A DNA stretch of 64,000 nt from Paenibacillus sp. D2_2 (GTDB taxonomy: Bacteria; Bacillota; Bacilli; Paenibacillales; Paenibacillaceae), in the NCBI RefSeq assembly GCF_031199965.1, contig NZ_CP133605.1, positions 1,582,501 through 1,646,500 of the forward strand. The letters are read 5' to 3'. Under the pieces are notes generated by a model that was not told where the DNA came from, ran no database searches, and saw only the letters and a program-made list of their open reading frames with translations. The first letter of the stretch is position 1. Every line of letters starts with the position of its first letter. The translations under genes were made by a program, and so were the position numbers. Shown piece after piece: positions 9,017 through 16,612 of this stretch.

Positions 9017-9838
9017 CTACTCCTTCGGTTTGAATTTGGCCGCAGCTTTGTTCATCAGCCCGATGACGATAAAGGTAATGATCATCATGATAGTGGCGAT
9101 GGCCGATGCTGCCTGCCAATCGTTCAGCGTGATGGCATTCTGGTACAGGAATGTAGCGACGACGCGCTTTTTGCCGCCGAGAAGGGCTGGTGTCGTGTAA
9201 GCAGTTAAGCTACCGACAAAGACAAGAATACTGCCGACGATCAGTCCCGGTATGCTAAGCGGGAAGATGATCTTGCGGAAAGCGGTCAGCTTGGAAGCTC
9301 CGAGGCTTTGCGCCGCCTGCACTAGATCATGATCGATTGACTCCATTACGCCAACCAGTGTAATCAGAATCAAAGGCAGGAACAGATGCACAAGTCCGAT
9401 AATCATAGCTGTAGGCGTATATAAAATGCTGATTGGTTCCTTGATGAGTCCGAGGGACGTCAGCAGATTATTGATCAAGCCGTTCTTGCCGAGAATGATC
9501 ATCCAACTGAAGGAGCGAACGACAGAGCTCGTTAATAGTGGGAATATCGCCAGTGCGAGCAAAATACCCTTCCTACGCGCTGGTTGCTTGGATAAATAAT
9601 AGGCGACCGGAAAACCGATCAAAATGCACAGCAAGGTTGTCACGACGCTGACAAGCAGGGTTGTGCCCAGAATATCAAGGAAGTACGCGTCTTTGAAAAA
9701 TTGCGTGTAAATCCCGATCGAGAAACCGCCGTCCTTGAATACAGTCGAGCCGACCGTGAGGATCAGCGGGATGATCATGAACAATGTCAGGAACAGAAAA
9801 CCGGGTGCAAGAAGCAGGTACAAGTATCGCTTTTTCAT
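9017..9838 (-). CDS. ABC transporter permease, PotB type
   Basis: This is the second permease of the importer. The hydrophobic start is KKRYLYLLLAPGFLFLTLFMIIPL and the EAA loop reads DLVQAAQSLGASKLTAFRKIIFP. The start at 9838 (ATG AAA AAA) lies 10 bases after AAGGAG; a TTG at 9847 is too close to that site to be used. The length, 273 residues, is usual for PotB-like permeases. It lies 4 bp before the PotC-type gene and 49 bp after the nucleoside hydrolase gene. Confidence 0.88.
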   Translation of the reverse strand: MKKRYLYLLLAPGFLFLTLFMIIPLILTVGSTVFKDGGFSIGIYTQFFKDAYFLDILGTTLLVSVVTTLLCILIGFPVAYYLSKQPARRKGILLALAIFPLLTSSVVRSFSWMIILGKNGLINNLLTSLGLIKEPISILYTPTAMIIGLVHLFLPLILITLVGVMESIDHDLVQAAQSLGASKLTAFRKIIFPLSIPGLIVGSILVFVGSLTAYTTPALLGGKKRVVATFLYQNAITLNDWQAASAIATIMMIITFIVIGLMNKAAAKFKPKE

Positions 9839-9887
9839 GAATGGCAATCTCCTTAATAATTTGAAACTTCAAAAGGGTTGGTTCCAC

Positions 9888-10826
9888 TTAATTGGTGCCA
9901 CGCAGCACATAGATAAATCGGCTTATAAATTCCTCCGCGTCGACCTTCAGGCCGACCTCTACATTGGGTTTACGCTGAAGGCGGTTTTGAAAATCGCATA
10001 CCGTCTGTCCGTCGCATAGCTCACTTCGGGTCTCCACGTCGACGTAGTACCGGGTGGTCTCTACAAGCTCAGGCCAGATGGCGGTGGCGACAGCGAGCGG
10101 ATCATGCATGGCACAGGCCTGAACTCCGTTGCGTTCGAAATAGCGCTGCATGTAATCTGATGTGCTTTGGCGAACGTAATTGGCAATTTCCGATTCACCA
10201 AGAGTATCGATATGCTCGCTAGTCAGCAGAGCTCTGCGGGTCACGTCCAGGCCGATCAAGGTCAGTCGTGGGAATCCGGCCTGCAGAACGAGCTGTGCCG
10301 CCTCCGGATCGACATACATGTTGTATTCGGCCACTGGTGTGATATTGCCGTAGGTTTGTACAGCGCCGCCCATAATGACGATCTCTTTCAGTTCATGGAC
10401 AAGTGAAGGACGTTTGGCTAGCGCCAACGCGACATTAGTTAATGGCCCCGTAGCAATCAGTGTCACTTCTCCCGGATACAGTCTGGCCTGCTCAATGATA
10501 AAGTCGGGGCCGAACCCACTTAAGTCTGCGCGGCCTGAGGGATGCATGTCAGCCAAGGCCCCGCCGAGTCCGTCCTGTCCATGAACCCGGTGTTCAAACA
10601 CGGGATTACGCAGTAACGGGTGCGATGCTCCCGGGTATACGGAAATGGAAGGATCGGCATGGATCAAATCGAGTATTTTACATGTATTCTTTGTGGCTGT
10701 CTCAAGCGATACATTGCCGTTTACAGTCGTTATTCCGAGCACATCGAGCTCACCGCTGCGAATTGCCAGCATAATGCCCAGCGCATCGTCGATGCCTGTG
10801 TCTACATCCAAAATGGCTTTCCTCAC
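9888..10826 (-). CDS. Nucleoside hydrolase (inosine-uridine preferring type)
   Basis: This enzyme cleaves the N-glycosidic bond of ribonucleosides to base plus ribose. It carries the N-terminal calcium-binding DVDTGIDDALG motif, NVSLETATKNT, IATGPLTNVALAL and the C-terminal AMHDPLAVA aspartate. A GTG start at 10826 is chosen because AAAGGGG lies just upstream and it places the DVDTGIDD strand at residues 7-14, as in the family. A longer open frame to 10949 runs through a hairpin and has no homology. The length is 312 residues. It is encoded between the binding protein and the permeases of the ABC importer, which strongly suggests that the importer handles nucleosides. Confidence 0.9.
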   Translation of the reverse strand: MRKAILDVDTGIDDALGIMLAIRSGELDVLGITTVNGNVSLETATKNTCKILDLIHADPSISVYPGASHPLLRNPVFEHRVHGQDGLGGALADMHPSGRADLSGFGPDFIIEQARLYPGEVTLIATGPLTNVALALAKRPSLVHELKEIVIMGGAVQTYGNITPVAEYNMYVDPEAAQLVLQAGFPRLTLIGLDVTRRALLTSEHIDTLGESEIANYVRQSTSDYMQRYFERNGVQACAMHDPLAVATAIWPELVETTRYYVDVETRSELCDGQTVCDFQNRLQRKPNVEVGLKVDAEEFISRFIYVLRGTN

Positions 10827-10875
10827 GTTAAATCCCCTTTCAAGGTTATAGGACCACCCGTACCTAAGTTTCCTT

Positions 10876-10911
10876 CTAAAAGAATAAAGGCAGGGGCCAG
10901 ACAGCCCCTGC
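10876..10911 (-). terminator. Intercistronic hairpin between binding protein and nucleoside hydrolase
   Basis: GCAGGGGC (10890-10897) and GCCCCTGC (10904-10911) form a perfect 8-bp stem with a 6-base loop. On the minus strand it is followed by CTTTATTCTTTT. A hairpin right after the binding-protein gene often gives partial termination or 3'-end protection, so that more binding protein than permease is made. Confidence 0.65.
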
Positions 10912-10964
10912 ATGAGTGAAGGCATACAAGGCTGCCTAATATGCCTCAAGTATTTTAATAACGC

Positions 10965-12041
10965 TTAGCGGGTAACTTCCCGGTTGAAGCGGTCTGTCCA
11001 AGCTTTCAGGTTGCTATTAACAAACGCCATGTCAAGCTTATGCAGGTTCTCGACGACATCCGCTCCGTAAGTGACACCAGCGGCTTCTTCATCCGTCAGT
11101 TTTACATCTTTGTTCGCAGGGGAGTCTACTTTGGCTTTTGCTGCTTTCTCTTGAACCTCTTGGCTAAGCTGCCAATCAATAAATTCCTCGGCTAGCTCTT
11201 TATTCTTGCTGCCTTTCACCACATTTAACGTATTGATGATGGCATAAGCGCCTTCTTTTGGCGTTACGAATTCAATACCAGGAACCGCCTTTTGTAGATC
11301 GCCCATATACATTTGCATGATCGGTCCGGCTGCTGCTTCGCCTTGAGTGAACATGTTCACGAATTCAGAAGTTTTACTGTAATATTTCACAACACTTGGA
11401 TTCAGTGCGGCCAATTGCTCAAAAGCTTTGTCTTCGTTAAATTCTGTGCTTCCCGAGATTTTAGATGCGGCATCGACCATCATTGGGCCACTGGTCGAGG
11501 TGATGCTTGGCATCGTCAATTTGCCTTTCAGCTCTGGCTTCCACAGGTCACTCCAGGATTCAATAGTTGTTCCTGCAGCTTTTGGATCATAAGCAATACC
11601 CAATTGGCCGATGGTATAAGCAGGGCCGTAGTTCTCGCCGTTTGGAGCTTTAGCGATATCATAAAGTTGGTTCAGATTCTTAAAATTGCTGCGATCAATT
11701 TTCTCGAAAGCACCTGCTTCAATGCCTTGCTGTGCGTAATAATCCGACAAATAGATCACATCGACATCAGAACTTCCTTGCATGATTTTGCTTAGGCGGT
11801 CTGCGTTATTGCCTGTCTCAAGCACGATTTTGACATTATGCGCTTTTTCAAACGGCTCGTATACTTCTTTATTATAGAAGTCTTCTGCGAAGCCCCAGGT
11901 CGAGATAACTAGCTTCTGCTGTTTGCCACCTGAAGTATTTCCGCTGGCGCCGTTTCCGTCACCGTTATTGCTTCCGCAGCCGGCCAGTACAACCGTAGCA
12001 AGACTGCAAGCTAGAAGACCCTTAATCCATGTTTTTTTCAC
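10965..12041 (-). CDS. Extracellular solute-binding lipoprotein, PotD type
   Basis: This 358-residue lipoprotein has a Lys-rich start, a hydrophobic stretch and the lipobox VVLAGC (Cys at about 21), then a Gly/Asn/Ser-rich linker. The mature part (LVISTWGFAEDFYNKEVYEPFEK...) matches the periplasmic-binding family of PotD-type (spermidine/putrescine or iron) importers. It is the substrate receptor of the operon continuing with a nucleoside hydrolase, two permeases, the ATPase and adenine deaminase. The ligand is not fixed by the sequence; purine nucleosides are inferred from the two enzymes. Confidence 0.88.
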   Translation of the reverse strand: MKKTWIKGLLACSLATVVLAGCGSNNGDGNGASGNTSGGKQQKLVISTWGFAEDFYNKEVYEPFEKAHNVKIVLETGNNADRLSKIMQGSSDVDVIYLSDYYAQQGIEAGAFEKIDRSNFKNLNQLYDIAKAPNGENYGPAYTIGQLGIAYDPKAAGTTIESWSDLWKPELKGKLTMPSITSTSGPMMVDAASKISGSTEFNEDKAFEQLAALNPSVVKYYSKTSEFVNMFTQGEAAAGPIMQMYMGDLQKAVPGIEFVTPKEGAYAIINTLNVVKGSKNKELAEEFIDWQLSQEVQEKAAKAKVDSPANKDVKLTDEEAAGVTYGADVVENLHKLDMAFVNSNLKAWTDRFNREVTR

Positions 12042-12082
12042 AATGATTCACTCCTATTAAAGTTTTTTTATCTATTTGTTAT

Positions 12083-12132
12083 GAAAAAAAGAAAAGCACT
12101 CTAGGTAGAAGAAAATCTCTAACTAGAGCACT
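12083..12132 (-). terminator. Hairpin with T-run upstream of the purine-importer operon
   Basis: On the minus strand AGTGCTCTAG (from 12132) can pair with CTAGAGTGCT (to 12095), with two mismatches near the base, and is followed by TTTTCTTTTTTT. It lies after the DUF2294 gene and before the binding protein gene on the same strand. It is either a terminator or an attenuator in the operon leader. Upstream, a second stem (CCGCATC/GGTGCGG, about 12162-12181) is also present. I found no purine-riboswitch core. Confidence 0.5.
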
Positions 12133-12231
12133 TATTCATTGTAAACAAAGAATAACCGCATCTGCTTGTGTATCGGGTGCGGACAGTCCTTAAGATGTAA
12201 TCAAAAGAAAAGCGCCGCGAGGGTAATCTAC

Positions 12232-12582
12232 TTATTGAACTTCGTCTTGCAAAATAATGTTCGTGACAGCCCACTGCGTGGCGGGATCATAATCCCGTAG
12301 CAGCACTTCGATTTGAAGTCCAAGCTCCTCTTCGAGCCGGGATTTCAGCTTCTTCTTGTAAATCATCGACATATAGAAGTCGACTTCATATTTCAAAGCC
12401 GGAATCTCGCCCTCCAGAGCCGTGGAGCGAGGGGAACGACGATGTCTGGCATATAATACGATTCCTTCGGGATGTACGCTTGTCTTCAATAATGAAGTAC
12501 CGAAGCCAAACAACTCCTTGGACACCTCATTATATACCTGGCTCAACTTTTGCTTAAATTCATTGGAGTCGTAATGAACCAT
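12232..12582 (-). CDS. DUF2294 family protein
   Basis: This 116-residue soluble protein resembles DUF2294 proteins: an N-terminal helix (LSQVYNEVSKELFGFG), a beta region (KTSVHPEGIVLYARH), a middle helix, and an end reading LEEELGLQIEVLLRDYDPATQWAVTNIIL. The family has no established function. The start at 12582 follows a purine-rich GAGGTGACC site. It is the same strand as the purine-importer operon but separated from it by 190 bp and a T-run hairpin, so it is probably a separate unit. Confidence 0.7.
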   Translation of the reverse strand: MVHYDSNEFKQKLSQVYNEVSKELFGFGTSLLKTSVHPEGIVLYARHRRSPRSTALEGEIPALKYEVDFYMSMIYKKKLKSRLEEELGLQIEVLLRDYDPATQWAVTNIILQDEVQ

Positions 12583-12881
12583 TGGTCACCTCAAACTTTG
12601 ATGATTTTGGTGATGAGAAGTTCACGCACAATTATAATACATAAAAAATAAGGATAATGCAAGCTATTGTTCGGATTTTGATTAATTATTAACGTTTATT
12701 TTATTTTAACAGTCTTAAATGCAGTTAATTTACGAACTTTCCAGGCAATGGGAGCTTATCTGCGAAAATATTGCGAACTCGAGAAAATTATGTTGCTTGC
12801 CTTTCAAATCAGGGCGTGACTATATTGGAAATGCGGACCAGGCCCAAAAATGACCGCAATCGTAAGTGAAAGGGGAAGATC

Positions 12882-13814
12882 ATGAAAGCTATCAGTCAAC
12901 CGGGAAAGCGCCGATCGTTTCACCTTCGTGACAATGCTCAGCTTTACCTGATAATGCTTCCCGTTCTAGTTCATCTTTTTATTTTCAGCTATATTCCGAT
13001 GTATGGAATTGTGATCGCATTTCAGGATTATTACCCGGGAAAATCTTTCTTATCATTTACAGATGCGAACTGGGTAGGACTCAAGCATTTTATCAATTTT
13101 TTTAATGGACCTTACTTTGGAAGATTGATGCGCAACACGTTTTTGCTTAGTTTCTATTATCTTGTATTTGGCTTCTGGGTACCAATTGTATTCTCTCTAT
13201 TGCTAAATGAACTGAAGAATGGCGTCTTTAAGAAGTTCGTGCAGACGGCCAGTTATCTGCCGCATTTTATTTCCAACGTAGTTGTGGCGGGTATGGTATT
13301 GTCCTTCATCAATGTGGACGGGATTATTAATGTCATCATCCAGATGTTCGGCGGAACGCCAATTGCATTAAATACCGAACCAGCTTATTTCCCGGCGATT
13401 TATACCATCACGAGTATTTGGAAGTCATTTGGCTGGAGCAGTATTTTGTATTTGGCAGCTATGTCCTCTGTAGACCCGAGTTTGTACGAAGCAGCCAAAA
13501 TGGACGGCGCCAACCGATTTAAACAAATGCTTCATATTTCGCTTCCATCCATTCGCCCGACCATCTTTATTTTGCTTATTTTCGCGATCGGCAGTCTGCT
13601 TTCGGCGAACAGCGAATTTATTTTGTTGATTTACAATCCGATGGTTTATGAAACGGCGGATGTCATTGGTACCTATCTGTATCGCGATGGCCTGCTTGGC
13701 GGAAATTTCAGCATGGGGACCGCGGTAGGATTGTTCATATCATTAATTAATTTCACGCTGTTGTTCATCGCTAACTCGCTAAGCCGTAAATATTCAGACT
13801 ATGCCTTGTGGTAA
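12882..13814 (+). CDS. Sugar ABC transporter permease, LplB type
   Basis: This 310-residue integral membrane protein with about six helices belongs to the carbohydrate-uptake family (CUT1, LplB/YtcP branch). After a basic N-terminus, the first helix is LYLIMLPVLVHLFIFSYIPMYGIVIAF. The EAA coupling loop reads LYEAAKMDGANRFKQMLHISLPSIRP. AAGGGGAAG precedes the ATG. It is followed directly by the partner permease and the binding protein. No ATPase is encoded nearby, which is usual for this branch because a shared MsmK-type ATPase serves several such importers. The likely substrate is an oligosaccharide from plant or microbial polymer breakdown. Confidence 0.9.
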   Translation: MKAISQPGKRRSFHLRDNAQLYLIMLPVLVHLFIFSYIPMYGIVIAFQDYYPGKSFLSFTDANWVGLKHFINFFNGPYFGRLMRNTFLLSFYYLVFGFWVPIVFSLLLNELKNGVFKKFVQTASYLPHFISNVVVAGMVLSFINVDGIINVIIQMFGGTPIALNTEPAYFPAIYTITSIWKSFGWSSILYLAAMSSVDPSLYEAAKMDGANRFKQMLHISLPSIRPTIFILLIFAIGSLLSANSEFILLIYNPMVYETADVIGTYLYRDGLLGGNFSMGTAVGLFISLINFTLLFIANSLSRKYSDYALW

Positions 13815-13825
13815 GGAGGAGTAAG

Positions 13826-14734
13826 ATGGCCTCGGTTCGTAGAAATCCTAACAAGATCAGAGAAGGCTCTGTCGTTGTCGACATCATCCTTTATGCGATC
13901 GCACTCATTCTCTGTTTAATTACACTGTATCCATTTTACTTTGTCATCATCATGTCTATTAGCTCGCCACAAGAAGTTGCGGCTATGAATGTCTTCTGGT
14001 ATCCGAAAGGCTTCAACCTCGGCTCTTATGAGCTTATAGTAAAAGATGCAAAAATGTGGTGGGCATACTCCAACACACTGATTTATGTTAGTGTTGGTAC
14101 CTTATTGAATTGCCTAATGGCCGTGCTGGGAGCTTACCCGTTAACGGTGAGAAATCTGAAGGGGAGAAAATGGGTGGTCGCGTATCTGCTGATCCCGATG
14201 TATTTCGGGGGCGGACTCATTCCCTCTTACTTGCTCGTGAATAAGCTCGGATTGTACAACACCATGTTTGCGGTCATTATCCCAGGTATGGTCAGCATCT
14301 GGAACATTATCCTGGTTCGGACCTTCTTTACGACCATTCCGGATGGGCTGAAGGAATCCGCCTTTATCGACGGCGCTTCTCATCTGCAGCTTCTGTTCAA
14401 AATTATCATTCCGATCTCCAAACCGATCCTGGCGGTTATCGCTATATATTCCATTGTCGGCATCTGGAACAGTTGGTTTGATGCGCTAGTGTATTTGCCG
14501 AATGAGAAGCTTCACCCGCTGCAGATGTATCTATATCGTGTTGTCGTTCAGCAATCGGTCGATTTGAAGCTGCTTTCACTGGACGATGCCAAGAATGCCG
14601 TGGCTACGATGCTGTCCAATATTCAATTGAAGTACGCGATAATTGTGTTTACTACTCTGCCAGTAATGTTTACCTACCCATTTTTCCAGAAGTATTTCAT
14701 CAAAGGAGCGCTGCTTGGTTCCTTAAAGGAGTAG
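13826..14734 (+). CDS. Sugar ABC transporter permease, LplC/YtcP type
   Basis: This is the partner permease of the LplB-type protein. The helix VVDIILYAIALILCLITLYPF is followed by the conserved FYFVIIMSIS segment, and the EAA loop is LKESAFIDGASHLQLLFKIIIP. ATG 13826 is preferred because AAGGAGGAG lies 5 bases before it; the in-frame ATG at 13808 overlaps the upstream gene. The protein ends with FQKYFIKGALLGSLKE, typical for the family. It lies 11 bp after the first permease. Confidence 0.9.
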   Translation: MASVRRNPNKIREGSVVVDIILYAIALILCLITLYPFYFVIIMSISSPQEVAAMNVFWYPKGFNLGSYELIVKDAKMWWAYSNTLIYVSVGTLLNCLMAVLGAYPLTVRNLKGRKWVVAYLLIPMYFGGGLIPSYLLVNKLGLYNTMFAVIIPGMVSIWNIILVRTFFTTIPDGLKESAFIDGASHLQLLFKIIIPISKPILAVIAIYSIVGIWNSWFDALVYLPNEKLHPLQMYLYRVVVQQSVDLKLLSLDDAKNAVATMLSNIQLKYAIIVFTTLPVMFTYPFFQKYFIKGALLGSLKE

Positions 14735-14815
14735 CCTTAATCAGCTTTTTGGAAAGGATCAGATATTGGTTTTATTCTCAGATTTGTAGAAATGACTAGA
14801 ATCTTTAAACTATTA

Positions 14816-14829
14816 TGTAAGCGATTTCT
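14816..14829 (+). promoter_or_regulatory. Possible CcpA cre site
   Basis: TGTAAGCGATTTCT matches the cre consensus (TGWAANCGNTNNCA) except at the last base. It lies 42 bp upstream of the sugar-binding lipoprotein start, within the operon. Catabolite control of a sugar importer would make sense, but this is a single-site match. Confidence 0.3.
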
Positions 14830-14870
14830 TAACACTTTCGTTATCAACATTTTCTAGGGGAATGTAGAAC

Positions 14871-16510
14871 ATGAAACGTTGGAAAAGATCATTAATGTCT
14901 TTGGTAGCGGCAGTTCTCGTGTTAGGGAGTATTACGGCTTGCGGTGGCGGCAGCGGTGAGGTGAAAAAGGGGGAGGGAGGCAGTTCTTCATCCGGGGAGA
15001 AGACCGTTAGTAAACTCAAATTGCTGGGTCCAACCGGCTCCAATAAGTATATTAAGTTCGAGGAGAGAGATAAATATCCGGTATGGACCGAAGTCGATAA
15101 ATTGATTCAGGACGCTGGACTGGAGCTGGAATATGAGATGGTTCCGAACGAGCAATATAAAGTGGTCATTCAGACCAGAATGGCCTCAGGCTCTTCTCTT
15201 CCGGATATTGTGAACATTTCACAGTTAGATAACACAACGGTTCTGAATCTCGCCAAGCAAGGTGTTTTGCTTGATTTGAATCCGCTGATTGAGAAATACA
15301 GCAACGGCAATATTAAGAAGATGTATGATCAGGAATTCCCATATGCGAAAAAGACAACGACATCACCTGACGGTAAAATGTACTGGTTCAGCGATCTGCA
15401 CAAAAAAACGTATCAGGAGAAGGACCCAGCTCCGGTAGCTTTGAGCATGCTGATCCGTAAAGACTGGCTGGATAAGCTGAATCTACCAGTTCCGACCAAT
15501 GCTCAAGAATATTTGAACACATTAAAGACGATCAGAGACAAGGATGCCAACGGCAACGGTAAGCCAGATGAGGTTCTCGTCTACGATACAAGTAAATTTG
15601 AGGGTGCTATCGCTCAATGGTTCGGACTGGGTACCGATATTACGGCGGTGGATGTAGAGAATAAAAAGTCGTATCCCCATGGTATCAGGAAGGCATCAAG
15701 GACTATTTCCGCTATCTGCAGCAGCTTGTCAAGGAAGGAGTGCTCGATACAAGTTTAATCGGGGCTACAGGAGAGCAGAAACAGCAAAAAATGACAGAGA
15801 ACAAGGTTGCATCCATCAGCGACTACAATCTGGAAACCTATCTGGAGCCGACAATCAATGGTGGTGGAGAGTTCCTGCCGTTGATGCCACTCCAAGCTGC
15901 TGACCATATTACCCCGGCGGCACAATTGGAGCCACCATTTCTGGTATGGCAAAAATATGCGATCACCAAAGACTGCAAAGACGTAGCAGCAGCTATCCGA
16001 TTTTTCGATATGATTTATTCGGATAAATACGCGGACCTTCTGTACTGGGGCATCGAAGGGCAGACCTATAAGAGAGACGACAATGGGGCGAAAGTATATA
16101 TTAACAATGGATCGGATGAAGAATTGGCGAAATCGGGTCAGGTCACCGGGCGTCCGCTATTTGGGGATACTATATTCCCTCGCGTTCAATTTGCCAATCT
16201 AGAATTCGAGCTATCCGGCGTGTCTAAGGACAAAGCCGACCATGAGTTGAATATACTGAAATACAAGCCGTATTTCGTCAACATGAACGTCAACTACCTG
16301 GCGATTCCAGATGATCAGCAGCTTGAGACCAAGACGAAAATCTTAACGAATCTGAGAACTTATTCGGAAGAGCTTGCCACCAAGCTGGCTCTGGGCCAGA
16401 AATCTCTCGATAATTGGGATGAATATATTTCTGAGCTGAAAAAGCTGGGTCTTGATCAATTGATTGAAATCGATCAGCAGCTGCTTGATAGATATAACAG
16501 TATCGAATAG
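14871..16510 (+). CDS. Extracellular sugar-binding lipoprotein, LipO type, frameshifted as read
   Basis: This is a large binding protein (546 residues after repair) of the LplABC/LipO class. It has a signal peptide and lipobox ITACGGGS (Cys at about 24), a Gly/Ser linker, then the mature protein. The first part ends in NKK and goes out of frame at the A-run 15663-15667. One added A restores VVSPWYQEGIKDYFRYLQQL and joins the second part, which runs to the true C-terminus (IDQQLLDRYNSIE). The frame change is -1. It is the substrate receptor for the two upstream permeases. The break, in a 5-A run, is more likely a base-calling error than a mutation. Confidence 0.85.
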
Positions 16511-16524
16511 CGAATATACAACTG

Positions 16525-16571
16525 GGAAAACGGGCGTTCTCTCCGCCATCAAGGGGAGTTCGCCGTTTTCC
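16525..16571 (+). terminator. Hairpin after the sugar importer operon
   Basis: GGAAAACGG (16525-16533) and CCGTTTTCC (16563-16571) form a perfect 9-bp stem, with further pairing inside. The T-run after it is poor, so read-through into the regulator gene is possible. Confidence 0.6.
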
Positions 16572-16612
16572 TCCTTCTGCTTCATGATTATAACCGGAGG
16601 AGGGGACGGACT

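Noticed and set aside
12042..12231. Purine riboswitch in the leader of the purine-importer operon
   Set aside because: The operon context made it worth looking for, but the conserved junction and loop sequences of the purine aptamer are absent; only two unrelated hairpins are seen.
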